The position numbers were made by a program, and so were the translations under genes. 6,138 nt of DNA from an uncultured Tolumonas sp. (GTDB taxonomy: Bacteria; Pseudomonadota; Gammaproteobacteria; Enterobacterales; Aeromonadaceae). The stretch spans positions 1 to 6,138 of the forward strand of contig CAIZDF010000049.1 in assembly GCA_903931645.1 (NCBI GenBank), written 5' to 3'. The notes below the pieces were generated by a model. It saw only the letters and a program-made list of their open reading frames with translations, ran no database searches and was not told the DNA's origin. How positions within the stretch are numbered: position 1 is the stretch's first letter; each line of letters starts with the position of its first letter. This document shows, one piece after another, positions 1 to 6,138 of this stretch.

Positions 1-15
1 CATTAAGGAGAAACG

Positions 16-618
16 ATGAAACTGTACTACGCTCCCGGCGCCTGTTCTCAGGCTTCCCATATTGCATTACGCGAATCAGGTTTAGATTTTCAGTTGGAAA
101 AAGTCGATTTACGCCAGAAAGTGACAGCGTCAGGCGAAGATTATCGCACCATTAATCCATTAGGTTATGTGCCAGCTCTACAACTGGACACTGGTGATGT
201 GATCACCGAAGGCCCGGCGATCATGCAATTTATTGCTGATCAGGCTCCGGCCTCTGGCTTGTTGCCGGCAGCCGGTGTTGCACGTTATCGCGCGATTGGC
301 TGGTTAAATCTTATCGCCACTGAATTGCATAAAACCTGTTCACCGCTGTTTTCCCCAACTATCACCGAAGAACAACGTAAACCCATCATTGAACGTTTGT
401 CATTGCGTCTTGATGCTATCGAACATAAATTCGCGGCAGGCGGTTATTTGATGGGCGCGAATTACTGTGTTGCTGATATCTATCTGTTTGTTGTGACCGG
501 CTGGTTTGGTCGTTTACAGATCCCATTGAAAAAATGGCCACACATCGAGCGTTTCCGCGAAGTGGTGGCAACACGCCCAGCCGTACAAGCAGCGTTAGAA
601 GCCGAAGGGTTGATTTAA
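16..618 (+). CDS. gstA: Beta-class glutathione S-transferase (GstA-like)
   Basis: Cytoplasmic glutathione S-transferase of 200 residues, the normal size of the bacterial beta class (E. coli GstA has 201). It is expected to bind glutathione, conjugate it to electrophiles and take part in thiol redox protection. The N-terminal thioredoxin-like domain (about 1-77) opens MKLYYAPGACS, with the class-typical Cys10 and Ser11; Pro53 in VPAL is the expected cis-proline and Glu65-Gly66 sits at the glutathione-binding turn. The all-helical C-terminal domain (about 85-200) has His105 in the motif ATELHK, matching His106 of E. coli GstA. The fold-stabilising N-capping box, usually S/T-x-x-D, reads C-V-A-D here (Cys151, Asp154). 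The ATG start is supported by TAAGGAG at 4-10, five bases upstream. The gene ends in its own terminator, so it is not joined to hrpB; its promoter lies outside the window. The family is certain; the physiological substrate is unknown. Confidence 0.95.
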   Translation: MKLYYAPGACSQASHIALRESGLDFQLEKVDLRQKVTASGEDYRTINPLGYVPALQLDTGDVITEGPAIMQFIADQAPASGLLPAAGVARYRAIGWLNLIATELHKTCSPLFSPTITEEQRKPIIERLSLRLDAIEHKFAAGGYLMGANYCVADIYLFVVTGWFGRLQIPLKKWPHIERFREVVATRPAVQAALEAEGLI

Positions 619-638
619 CTCCTCGCTTATTTGGTATG

Positions 639-662
639 AAAGCCCGCTTTGCGGGCTTTTTT
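639..662 (+). terminator. Rho-independent terminator of the GST gene
   Basis: A perfect 9-bp stem, AAAGCCCGC (639-647) with GCGGGCTTT (651-659), has a 3-base TTT loop and runs into a T tract (657-662). It begins 20 bases after the GST stop codon. It separates the GST transcript from hrpB. Confidence 0.93.
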
Positions 663-715
663 GTTTTGGCTTGCGCGTTTCAATGTCATGAAAGCTTTGG
701 CACAATGCCGGCGGG

Positions 716-721
716 TATAAC
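716..721 (+). promoter_or_regulatory. Possible -10 box of the hrpB-mrcB promoter
   Basis: TATAAC matches the sigma-70 -10 consensus at five of six positions and lies between the GST terminator and hrpB, where a promoter is needed. No convincing -35 box sits 16-18 bases upstream; TTGGCA at 697-702 looks good but is only 13 bases away. If the box is real, transcription would begin near 727-729. That excludes the ATG at 726 as a start codon and fits initiation at the TTG at 762. This is a weak call. Confidence 0.25.
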
Positions 722-748
722 CTCGATGCCATTTGCCGAGGAATTATT

Positions 749-756
749 ACGGAGAG
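749..756 (+). promoter_or_regulatory. Ribosome binding site that fixes the hrpB start
   Basis: ACGGAG (749-754) lies seven bases before the TTG at 762. The in-frame ATG at 726 has no comparable purine-rich site upstream. This site therefore favours the TTG as the hrpB start. Confidence 0.7.
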
Positions 757-761
757 CTATT

Positions 762-3212
762 TTGTCGCAATTACCCATCCACGATCTGTTGCCACAACTT
801 GCGCAGGCGTGCCATTCGCACAATCAGGTGATCCTGCAGGCATCGCCGGGCGCGGGTAAATCGACGGTAGTGCCCTTATTCCTGTTACAACAATTGGCGG
901 GCAGTGGTCGTATTATCATGCTGGAACCACGCCGCTTGGCTGCACGAAATATTGCGCTATATCTGGCGCAGCAACTGGGTGAACCGGTCGGGCAGCAGGT
1001 GGGTTATCGCGTACGTGGCGAGCAGAAAACCAGTAAAGCGACACGGCTGGAAATTGTCACCGAAGGCATTTTGACGCGCATGCTTCAGCAAGATCCGGAG
1101 CTGAGCGGTGTCGATCTGCTGATTTTTGATGAGTTCCACGAACGCAGTTTGCAAGCCGATACGGCACTGGCGTTTGCGTTAGAAAGTCAGGCGGCATTAC
1201 GACCTGAGCTGAAATTACTGGTGATGTCAGCCACACTCGATGGTTTACCGCTACCAGAGCTGTTACCCGATGCTGCAGTGCTGAATTGCCCGGGTCGCAG
1301 TTATCCGATCACTTACCACTATCAGCCAGTAAACCGACAACAACCGTTAGTGCCGCAATGGGGTTCGGTGATTATTGATGCCATTTCGAATGAGCAGGGC
1401 AGCTTGTTAGTCTTTCTGCCCGGAGCTGGTGAAATCGATCGTTTGGCGGAATGGCTGCAGCCACGCTTACCCGATTCTATTGCCGTGTTACGTTTGCACG
1501 GCCGGTTACCGTTTGCCGAGCAGCAGCGGGCGATCTTGCCTTGTGCGGCAGGGCAACGCAAAGTTGTGCTGGCGACCAACGTAGCGGAAACCTCATTGAC
1601 CATAGAAGGTATTCAGGTCGTGATTGATAGCGGTCTGGAGCGTCGTAGCAGTTTCGATTTAAAAAGTGGTGTAACGCGACTAGAGACCAAACAGATCGCT
1701 AAGGCGTCGGCGACACAACGTGCCGGTCGTGCTGGTCGTTTAGGCCCCGGTGTTTGTTATCGGTTGTGGAGCCAAGAGGCACAAGAACGTCAGGAAGAAC
1801 AGGCTCCGGCAGAGATCCTGTGCAGTGATCTGTCATCATTACTGTTGGAAGCTGCACTGTGGGGGAGTACGCCCGAACAATTACCGTTGTTAGATCCACC
1901 ACCGGCTGCGGCCTTGGCCGCAGGCCGTCAGTTGTTGCAATGGTTGGAAATTTTTGATGCGCAGCATAAATTGACTGATAAAGGCCATCAGCTTGCCGCC
2001 TTACCTTGTGAACCACGCTTAGGGCATTTGTTATTAGGTGCACAGGCGCTGGAGCAGCAAGGTTATGCTGATTTACTGGCTGCGGCCTGTTATCTGGTCG
2101 CGTTACAAGAAGAGCGCGTGTTGGGCAATGATCCTGTCTTTGTGCAGCTGCAGCGGTTAAGTCACAGTTTACGCCCGGCGGCCCAGCGTTGGTGGCAACG
2201 GTTAAACGGCGAAGCTGCTTTGCCGTCTTGTTCTGTTGCGCAGATCGATCTGCTGTGTGCGCTGGCGTGGCCTGATCGTATCGCTAAAATCAGCGGTGAA
2301 TTGCGTTATCAATTGGCAAATGGGCAGCGCGCAGATCTGATGTTTGATCACCCTTGTCAGGGCAAAGAGTGGCTGGTGGCAGTGTCACTGCAACAAACGG
2401 AACAAGGCTTACGCATCTATACCGCAGAGCCACTGGATATCGTCACGCTGCAGAACATGCAACCACAGCTGTTTCGTGAAACAACACATCTGGGTTGGGA
2501 TAGCAAAGCCGAGCGGGTACGTGCAGAAAAACAAGCCTGCTTAGGCGCAATTGTACTGAAACGTCAGCCATTAACCGATCTGAGTGCCGAGCAAAAAACA
2601 CAATGTTTGCTGGAAGGGATCCGCTTACATGGTCTGGCGTGTCTGCCGTGGAGTGAAGACAGTGAACAGTGGTTGCAACGCTGGCGTTGTGCTGCTGATT
2701 GGTTGCCGGAATTAGCATTGCCTGCGGCTGACGATGTGACGTTATTAGCGAGTCTGGAGCAGTGGTTATTACCGCATCTGGATGGTTTATCGCGTTTAGA
2801 TGATCTGCGCCGATTATCATTCCTGACCATTTTGAAAGGGAACGTAAGCTGGGCGCAGCAGCAAAAACTTGATGAATTATTACCCACCCATTTTACCGCT
2901 CCAACCGGAAGCCGTATTCCATTGCGCTATGCCGCAGGACGCGCACCGGTGCTGGCGGTTCGTATTCAGGAGATGTTTGGTCAACGCGACACCCCGAAAG
3001 TTGCGCATGGCAAAATAGCATTACAGATCGAGTTGTTATCGCCGGCGAAACGCCCGTTACAGATCACGCAGGATCTGGTGGCTTTCTGGCAAGGGGCGTA
3101 TAACGATGTAAAAAAAGAGGGCAGAGGGCGTTACCCGAAACATTTTTGGCCCGATGACCCGCTAGAAGCAATGCCGACAAAAACAGTGAAAAGACTGATG
3201 CAAAAGGATTAA
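762..3212 (+). CDS. hrpB: ATP-dependent DExH helicase HrpB
   Basis: Superfamily 2 DEAH/DExH-type helicase of 816 residues, close to E. coli HrpB (just over 800). It is a predicted cytoplasmic nucleic-acid-stimulated ATPase whose physiological substrate is poorly known. Motifs in order: Walker A SPGAGKST (28-35), Ia LEPRRLAAR (54-62), Ib TEGILTRM (100-107), II DEFH (123-126), III SAT (156-158), IV LVFLPGAGEI (216-225), V ATNVAETSLTI (271-281) and VI QRAGRAGR (319-326). All are intact. A helicase-associated region follows, then the HrpB-specific C-terminal domain, including PTGSRIPLRY (714-723) and RYPKHFWPDDP (790-800). I chose the TTG start because SQLPIHDLLPQL aligns with the N-terminus of E. 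coli HrpB (SSLPVAAVLPEL) and a good Shine-Dalgarno precedes it. The frame is open upstream to an ATG at 534, inside the GST gene, but that would translate through the terminator. The gene is followed by mrcB after six bases, as an apparent operon. Confidence 0.95.
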   Translation: MSQLPIHDLLPQLAQACHSHNQVILQASPGAGKSTVVPLFLLQQLAGSGRIIMLEPRRLAARNIALYLAQQLGEPVGQQVGYRVRGEQKTSKATRLEIVTEGILTRMLQQDPELSGVDLLIFDEFHERSLQADTALAFALESQAALRPELKLLVMSATLDGLPLPELLPDAAVLNCPGRSYPITYHYQPVNRQQPLVPQWGSVIIDAISNEQGSLLVFLPGAGEIDRLAEWLQPRLPDSIAVLRLHGRLPFAEQQRAILPCAAGQRKVVLATNVAETSLTIEGIQVVIDSGLERRSSFDLKSGVTRLETKQIAKASATQRAGRAGRLGPGVCYRLWSQEAQERQEEQAPAEILCSDLSSLLLEAALWGSTPEQLPLLDPPPAAALAAGRQLLQWLEIFDAQHKLTDKGHQLAALPCEPRLGHLLLGAQALEQQGYADLLAAACYLVALQEERVLGNDPVFVQLQRLSHSLRPAAQRWWQRLNGEAALPSCSVAQIDLLCALAWPDRIAKISGELRYQLANGQRADLMFDHPCQGKEWLVAVSLQQTEQGLRIYTAEPLDIVTLQNMQPQLFRETTHLGWDSKAERVRAEKQACLGAIVLKRQPLTDLSAEQKTQCLLEGIRLHGLACLPWSEDSEQWLQRWRCAADWLPELALPAADDVTLLASLEQWLLPHLDGLSRLDDLRRLSFLTILKGNVSWAQQQKLDELLPTHFTAPTGSRIPLRYAAGRAPVLAVRIQEMFGQRDTPKVAHGKIALQIELLSPAKRPLQITQDLVAFWQGAYNDVKKEGRGRYPKHFWPDDPLEAMPTKTVKRLMQKD
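3204..3208 (+). promoter_or_regulatory. Ribosome binding site of mrcB inside the hrpB 3' end
   Basis: AAGGA lies within the last codons of hrpB, ten bases before the TTG start of mrcB. Ribosomes finishing hrpB would cover it, which suggests translational coupling of the two genes. Confidence 0.6.
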
Positions 3213-3218
3213 TTCATT

Positions 3219-5519
3219 TTGGCAAAGAAACCGGTAACAAAGAAAGTAATGGGATATCCATTCTGGCACTGGCGCCGTTGGATACGTTTCGCAATCAAAC
3301 TGAGTTTGGTGGGCATTGCCTTCATGGTGATGTTTGGCATCTATCTCGACAGTCTGATCCACAGCAAGTTTGATGGTCAGAAATGGCAGCTTCCGGCGGT
3401 GGTATACAGTCGTCCATTGGAGTTATTTCCCGGCCAGCGCTTGTCGGTGCAGCAGATGTTGCATGAGCTGAAGCTGCTGAATTACCGCGAAAGTACTCAC
3501 CCGCAAGGGCCGGGACAATATGCAGTGAATGGCCAGCGGATGCTGGTGATCCGCCGTTCGTTTGATTTTGCCGATGGTGCAGAAAAAACACGCCCATTGT
3601 TGCTGAGTTTCAGCGGGCAACGCCTGGCGAGTATTCAAAGTGCCGATAATCAGCATGAACTGGCCTATGTACGCATGGATCCGGTATTGCTCGATCGTCT
3701 CAGTGGCGATGAGATCGAAGATCGTATTTTGCTGCGCATTAATCAGGTGCCGCAAACGTTCGTTAACATGCTGTTGCTGGTGGAAGACCGTGATTTTTAC
3801 AGCCATGGCGGCGTGTCAATTCTCTCGATTGGTCGTGCGTTTCTGGCTAATTTACGCGCCGGTCATGCGGTACAGGGCGGCAGTACGCTGACTCAGCAGC
3901 TGGCGAAAAACTATTTCCTCACGCGTGAACGCAGCCTGATGCGTAAGGTGCAGGAAGCCTACATGGCGGTGATCATCGATTACCGTTATGAGAAAAACCA
4001 GATCCTCGAAACCTACATGAATGAGATCTACCTCGGTCAGAACTATGCGCAAGGTGTGTATGGCTTTGGTCTGGCGTCGTATTTCTATTTCGGTATGCCA
4101 ATCAATGAGCTGGAGCCGGATCAAATGGCGTTGCTGGTCACCATGGTGCGCGGCCCGTCTTATTACGATCCATGGCGTTATCCAGAACGGGCACAACAGC
4201 GTCGCGACATGATTTTACGGCTGATGCTGGAAAATAATCAGCTATCACCGGAGCAGTTCCAGTTGTATGCCTCGCGGCCTTTAGGGTTGCTGGAGCGCGG
4301 GCAGATGACCTTTGGTCGTACCCCGGCTTTTATGAATCTGTTACGTCGTGAGTTACGCCAACGATTTGGTGAAGGGTTTCTCAAACAGTCTGGCCTGAAG
4401 ATTTTTACCAGTCTGGATCCGGTGGCGCAACAAGCGGCGGAAGAGTCGGTGTCCTCACAACTGGATAGCATTGAAAAACGCCTGAACCGCAAGGAACTAC
4501 AAGGTGCGATGGTGGTGACCAACCGCCATTCCGGTGAAGTGTCTGCGTTAGTTGGTGGACGGGATACCAATTATGCCGGCTTAAACCGTGCACTGGATGC
4601 GCGGCGTCCGATTGGTTCTCAGGTTAAACCGGCCGTTTATCTGACGGCGTTGGATCAGGGTTATCAGTTGGCAACACCGCTGAAAGATGAACCATTGCAG
4701 CTGCGTAATCAGGGCGGTAAAACCTGGGCACCGCAAAACTACGATAAAACCTATCGTGGGAATGTGCCGTTATATGCGGCGATGGCCAATTCACTGAACG
4801 TCCCGACCGTTCGTTTAGGTATGGCGGTTGGCATCCCAGCGGTGGTGGAGACGCTGAAAAAACTCGGCGTGACGCAGGATATTCCTCTTTTCCCATCCCT
4901 GTTTTTGGGCATTCTGGAGTTATCGCCATTTGAGGTTAATCAGTTCTATCTGACATTAGCGACACAAGGCTTATATCAGCCCTTAACCGCGATCCGCACT
5001 ATTCAGGATAGTGATGGCAAAGTGTTGTATCAGCGCGCCGAGAAAGCCGAGCGCCGTATTGATAGTCAATCTGCCTATCTGACGTTGTTTACCATGACCA
5101 AAGTCGCCAGTCAGGGCACGGCGCGGGTTTTGGCGTCGCAGTTCCCCGGTGCTGTATTAGCGGGGAAAACGGGTACGACGGATAACCTGCGTGATGCCTG
5201 GTTTACAGGAATGGATAACGACGAGCTGATCACCACCTGGGTGGGACGTGATGATAACCAGCCGGCTGGTTTAACTGGTGCCAACGGTGCGTTGCCATTG
5301 TTTACTAACTATATGCAACGACGGGGCGTGAATTCGCTGAAATTGCAGGTACCGCAAGGTATTTCCATGGTGAACTTCAACGTCGATGGTAAACCTGTGG
5401 CCAGTGGTTGTGGCGGGGCGCTAATGTTACCGGCCCGAACCGATAAACTACCACCAGAAGAAAGTTGCAGCAGTACACCGGTAGATTGGATTAAAAATAT
5501 GTTCTCTAGTGGAGAGTAA
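3219..5519 (+). CDS. mrcB: Bifunctional penicillin-binding protein 1b (PBP1b)
   Basis: Class A penicillin-binding protein of 766 residues that polymerises lipid II into glycan strands and cross-links them in the periplasm. A short basic cytoplasmic tail (1-20) precedes one membrane anchor (about 21-43). A UB2H-type regulatory domain follows (about 66-155); in E. coli this domain contacts the outer-membrane activator LpoB. The GT51 glycosyltransferase domain (about 170-340) has catalytic Glu189 in VEDRDF, the motif GGSTLTQQLAKN (220-231) and Glu246 in QEAYMA. The transpeptidase domain (about 390-700) has SQVK with nucleophile Ser467, SLN (525-527) and KTGTT (650-654). All active-site motifs are present, so the enzyme should be fully bifunctional. 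Cys731 and Cys750 in the C-terminal region match two cysteines of E. coli PBP1b and may form a disulfide. It is about 80 residues shorter than E. coli PBP1b (844), in the N-terminal tail and the Gln-rich C-terminal linker. The TTG start has AAGGA at 3204-3208; ATG at 3249 (codon 11) is a weaker alternative. Confidence 0.96.
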   Translation: MAKKPVTKKVMGYPFWHWRRWIRFAIKLSLVGIAFMVMFGIYLDSLIHSKFDGQKWQLPAVVYSRPLELFPGQRLSVQQMLHELKLLNYRESTHPQGPGQYAVNGQRMLVIRRSFDFADGAEKTRPLLLSFSGQRLASIQSADNQHELAYVRMDPVLLDRLSGDEIEDRILLRINQVPQTFVNMLLLVEDRDFYSHGGVSILSIGRAFLANLRAGHAVQGGSTLTQQLAKNYFLTRERSLMRKVQEAYMAVIIDYRYEKNQILETYMNEIYLGQNYAQGVYGFGLASYFYFGMPINELEPDQMALLVTMVRGPSYYDPWRYPERAQQRRDMILRLMLENNQLSPEQFQLYASRPLGLLERGQMTFGRTPAFMNLLRRELRQRFGEGFLKQSGLKIFTSLDPVAQQAAEESVSSQLDSIEKRLNRKELQGAMVVTNRHSGEVSALVGGRDTNYAGLNRALDARRPIGSQVKPAVYLTALDQGYQLATPLKDEPLQLRNQGGKTWAPQNYDKTYRGNVPLYAAMANSLNVPTVRLGMAVGIPAVVETLKKLGVTQDIPLFPSLFLGILELSPFEVNQFYLTLATQGLYQPLTAIRTIQDSDGKVLYQRAEKAERRIDSQSAYLTLFTMTKVASQGTARVLASQFPGAVLAGKTGTTDNLRDAWFTGMDNDELITTWVGRDDNQPAGLTGANGALPLFTNYMQRRGVNSLKLQVPQGISMVNFNVDGKPVASGCGGALMLPARTDKLPPEESCSSTPVDWIKNMFSSGE

Positions 5520-5535
5520 GTAGCTGGAATATTGC

Positions 5536-5636
5536 GCAGGTCACCAACTCAACGCTGACACGCCGTAAATCCATCCATGGAGGCTTGGGCGCCGCATCCC
5601 TGCGGCGCACAGTCGACTTATGAGTCGGTGGCCTGC
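5536..5636. repeat. Structured inverted-repeat element between mrcB and yajL
   Basis: A 101-base palindromic element fills most of the 142-base gap between two convergent genes. Its ends, GCAGGTCACCAACTC (5536-5550) and GAGTCGGTGGCCTGC (5622-5636), are inverted repeats matching at 13 of 15 positions; as RNA, one mismatch becomes a G-U pair. Inside are a small hairpin TCCA-TCCA-TGGA (5570-5581), a strong hairpin (5589-5608) and a third hairpin CGACT-TATG-AGTCG (5614-5627). The third shares its right arm with the outer stem, so both cannot form at once. From memory it resembles intergenic repeats containing CGCCGTAAA(C/T)CCATCCATGG and ending in GTTGGTGACCTGC, seen in several gammaproteobacteria; I could not verify this. 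No open reading frame or transposase is associated. It could end or stabilise transcripts from either side. Confidence 0.7.
5589..5608. other. Strong 8-bp GC-rich hairpin, possible transcript end
   Basis: GCGCCGCA (5589-5596) pairs perfectly with TGCGGCGC (5601-5608) around a TCCC loop. It is the strongest secondary structure after mrcB. It lacks a T tract on either strand, so it is not a classical intrinsic terminator, but it could protect the 3' ends of mrcB or yajL transcripts. No better terminator is visible in the gap. Confidence 0.5.
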
Positions 5637-5661
5637 TGCCTTTCAGCTGAGGGGCAATAAC

Positions 5662-6138
5662 CTACGCCAGCATATCCTTACGTACCTGCGCCGCAGTTTC
5701 TTTACCTTGTAACTCGGCAACAATTGCCAGAGCAAAATCAATGCTGGTGGCCGGCCCCTGACTGGTGATCAGCTTGTTCGGTTTATCCACGACGACACGA
5801 TCTTGGCGGAGTTGTTTGGCGGGTAACTGACTTTGCGTGCCAGGGTAACCAGTAACCAGTGCATCGCCAATCAGATCATGATGAGCTAAAACAAATGCGG
5901 GCGTGGCACAAATTGCTGCACGCCATAATTCTTTGGCGCGTTGTTTTTTCAACAGCTCAATGACCATTGGGTTATCACGCAGGTATTCTGCGCCAGGCAA
6001 ACCACCAGGCAATACAATCACATCAAACGTCTCATGCGCGACTTCTTCCAGTAAATGATCCGCGACCAGATGTACACCACGAGAAGCGACGATTTCGCGC
6101 TGCTTGTTGGGGCTAATCGATGCAACTGTGACTTTTAC
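5662..6138 (-). CDS. yajL: DJ-1/PfpI family protein, YajL-like (5' end outside window)
   Basis: The 3' part of a gene on the minus strand, 158 codons visible, ending in TAG at 5662-5664. The frame stays open to the window edge, so the start and roughly the first 30 residues are missing, including the region expected to hold the conserved acidic residue of the active site. The product is a cytoplasmic DJ-1 superfamily protein; E. coli YajL is described as a stress-protective chaperone, and its reported protein deglycase activity is disputed. Motifs visible are VIVLPGGLPGAE, the nucleophile elbow AAICATPA with the catalytic-type Cys (codon at 5908-5910, equivalent to Cys106 of YajL) and TSQGPATSIDFAL, close to TSQGPGTAIDFGL of YajL. 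A GTG at 6019-6021 is inside the conserved beta-strand VIVLPGG and is not the start. The gene is convergent with mrcB. The family is certain; the YajL orthology is likely. Confidence 0.9.
   Translation of the reverse strand, partial: VKVTVASISPNKQREIVASRGVHLVADHLLEEVAHETFDVIVLPGGLPGAEYLRDNPMVIELLKKQRAKELWRAAICATPAFVLAHHDLIGDALVTGYPGTQSQLPAKQLRQDRVVVDKPNKLITSQGPATSIDFALAIVAELQGKETAAQVRKDMLA

Noticed and set aside
534..761. An N-terminal extension of hrpB from the ATG at 534 (892 residues in total)
   Set aside because: It overlaps the end of the GST gene, runs through the intrinsic terminator, and encodes 76 residues with no counterpart in HrpB. The conserved N-terminus begins at the TTG at 762.
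726..761. ATG at 726 as the hrpB start (828 residues)
   Set aside because: It has no Shine-Dalgarno and may lie at or before the transcription start. It remains possible but is less likely than TTG 762.
1322..1603. Minus-strand open frames inside hrpB, such as this one and those at 1699-2043 and 2443-2820
   Set aside because: They are shadows of a clearly coding plus-strand gene, and their translations show no recognisable domain.
3423..3806. Minus-strand open frames inside mrcB, including 3852-4196, 4238-4570 and 4624-4929
   Set aside because: They lie opposite intact PBP1b domains, and their translations show no family motif.
5536..5636. Integron attC recombination site
   Set aside because: The palindromic shape is suggestive, but the end sequences do not match the RYYYAAC and GTTRRRY core sites and no integrase or cassette is nearby.
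5595..5661. A classical intrinsic terminator for mrcB or yajL
   Set aside because: The hairpins present are not followed by a T tract on either strand.
6019..6021. GTG at 6019-6021 as the start of the minus-strand gene
   Set aside because: It lies within the conserved VIVLPGG strand of the DJ-1 fold, and the frame stays open with plausible protein sequence to the window edge.

Overview
The window reads as ordinary chromosomal DNA of a gammaproteobacterium. The best evidence is the tandem hrpB-mrcB pair, a gene order I know from Escherichia coli and relatives, plus proteins that align along their length with E. coli GstA, HrpB, PBP1b and YajL as I remember them. The sequences are clearly diverged from Enterobacterales. 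GC content looks balanced and leucine codons TTG and TTA are common. An Aeromonadales-type host (Tolumonas or a relative) is a guess, not a demonstration.

Layout, left to right. A complete beta-class glutathione S-transferase gene (16-618, +) ends in a textbook intrinsic terminator (639-662). A 143-base gap (619-761) holds that terminator, a weak -10-like box and the Shine-Dalgarno of the next gene. The ATP-dependent helicase gene hrpB (762-3212, +) starts at TTG, and mrcB (3219-5519, +), encoding the bifunctional peptidoglycan synthase PBP1b, follows after 6 bases, also from TTG. A 142-base gap (5520-5661) is filled largely by a structured inverted-repeat element. The right edge carries the 3' part of a yajL-like DJ-1/PfpI family gene (5662-6138, -), convergent with mrcB and cut by the window end.

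Working together: GST and YajL are both thiol or stress-protection proteins but are not in one operon. hrpB and mrcB are probably co-transcribed and possibly translationally coupled, although no functional link between the helicase and the cell-wall enzyme is evident. I see no mobile element, CRISPR array, tRNA or rRNA, and no sign of a new multi-gene system. The most unusual item is the intergenic element at 5536-5636: 15-base arms enclosing hairpins with matching CATCC(A/C)TG cores, which looks like a member of a dispersed repeat family.
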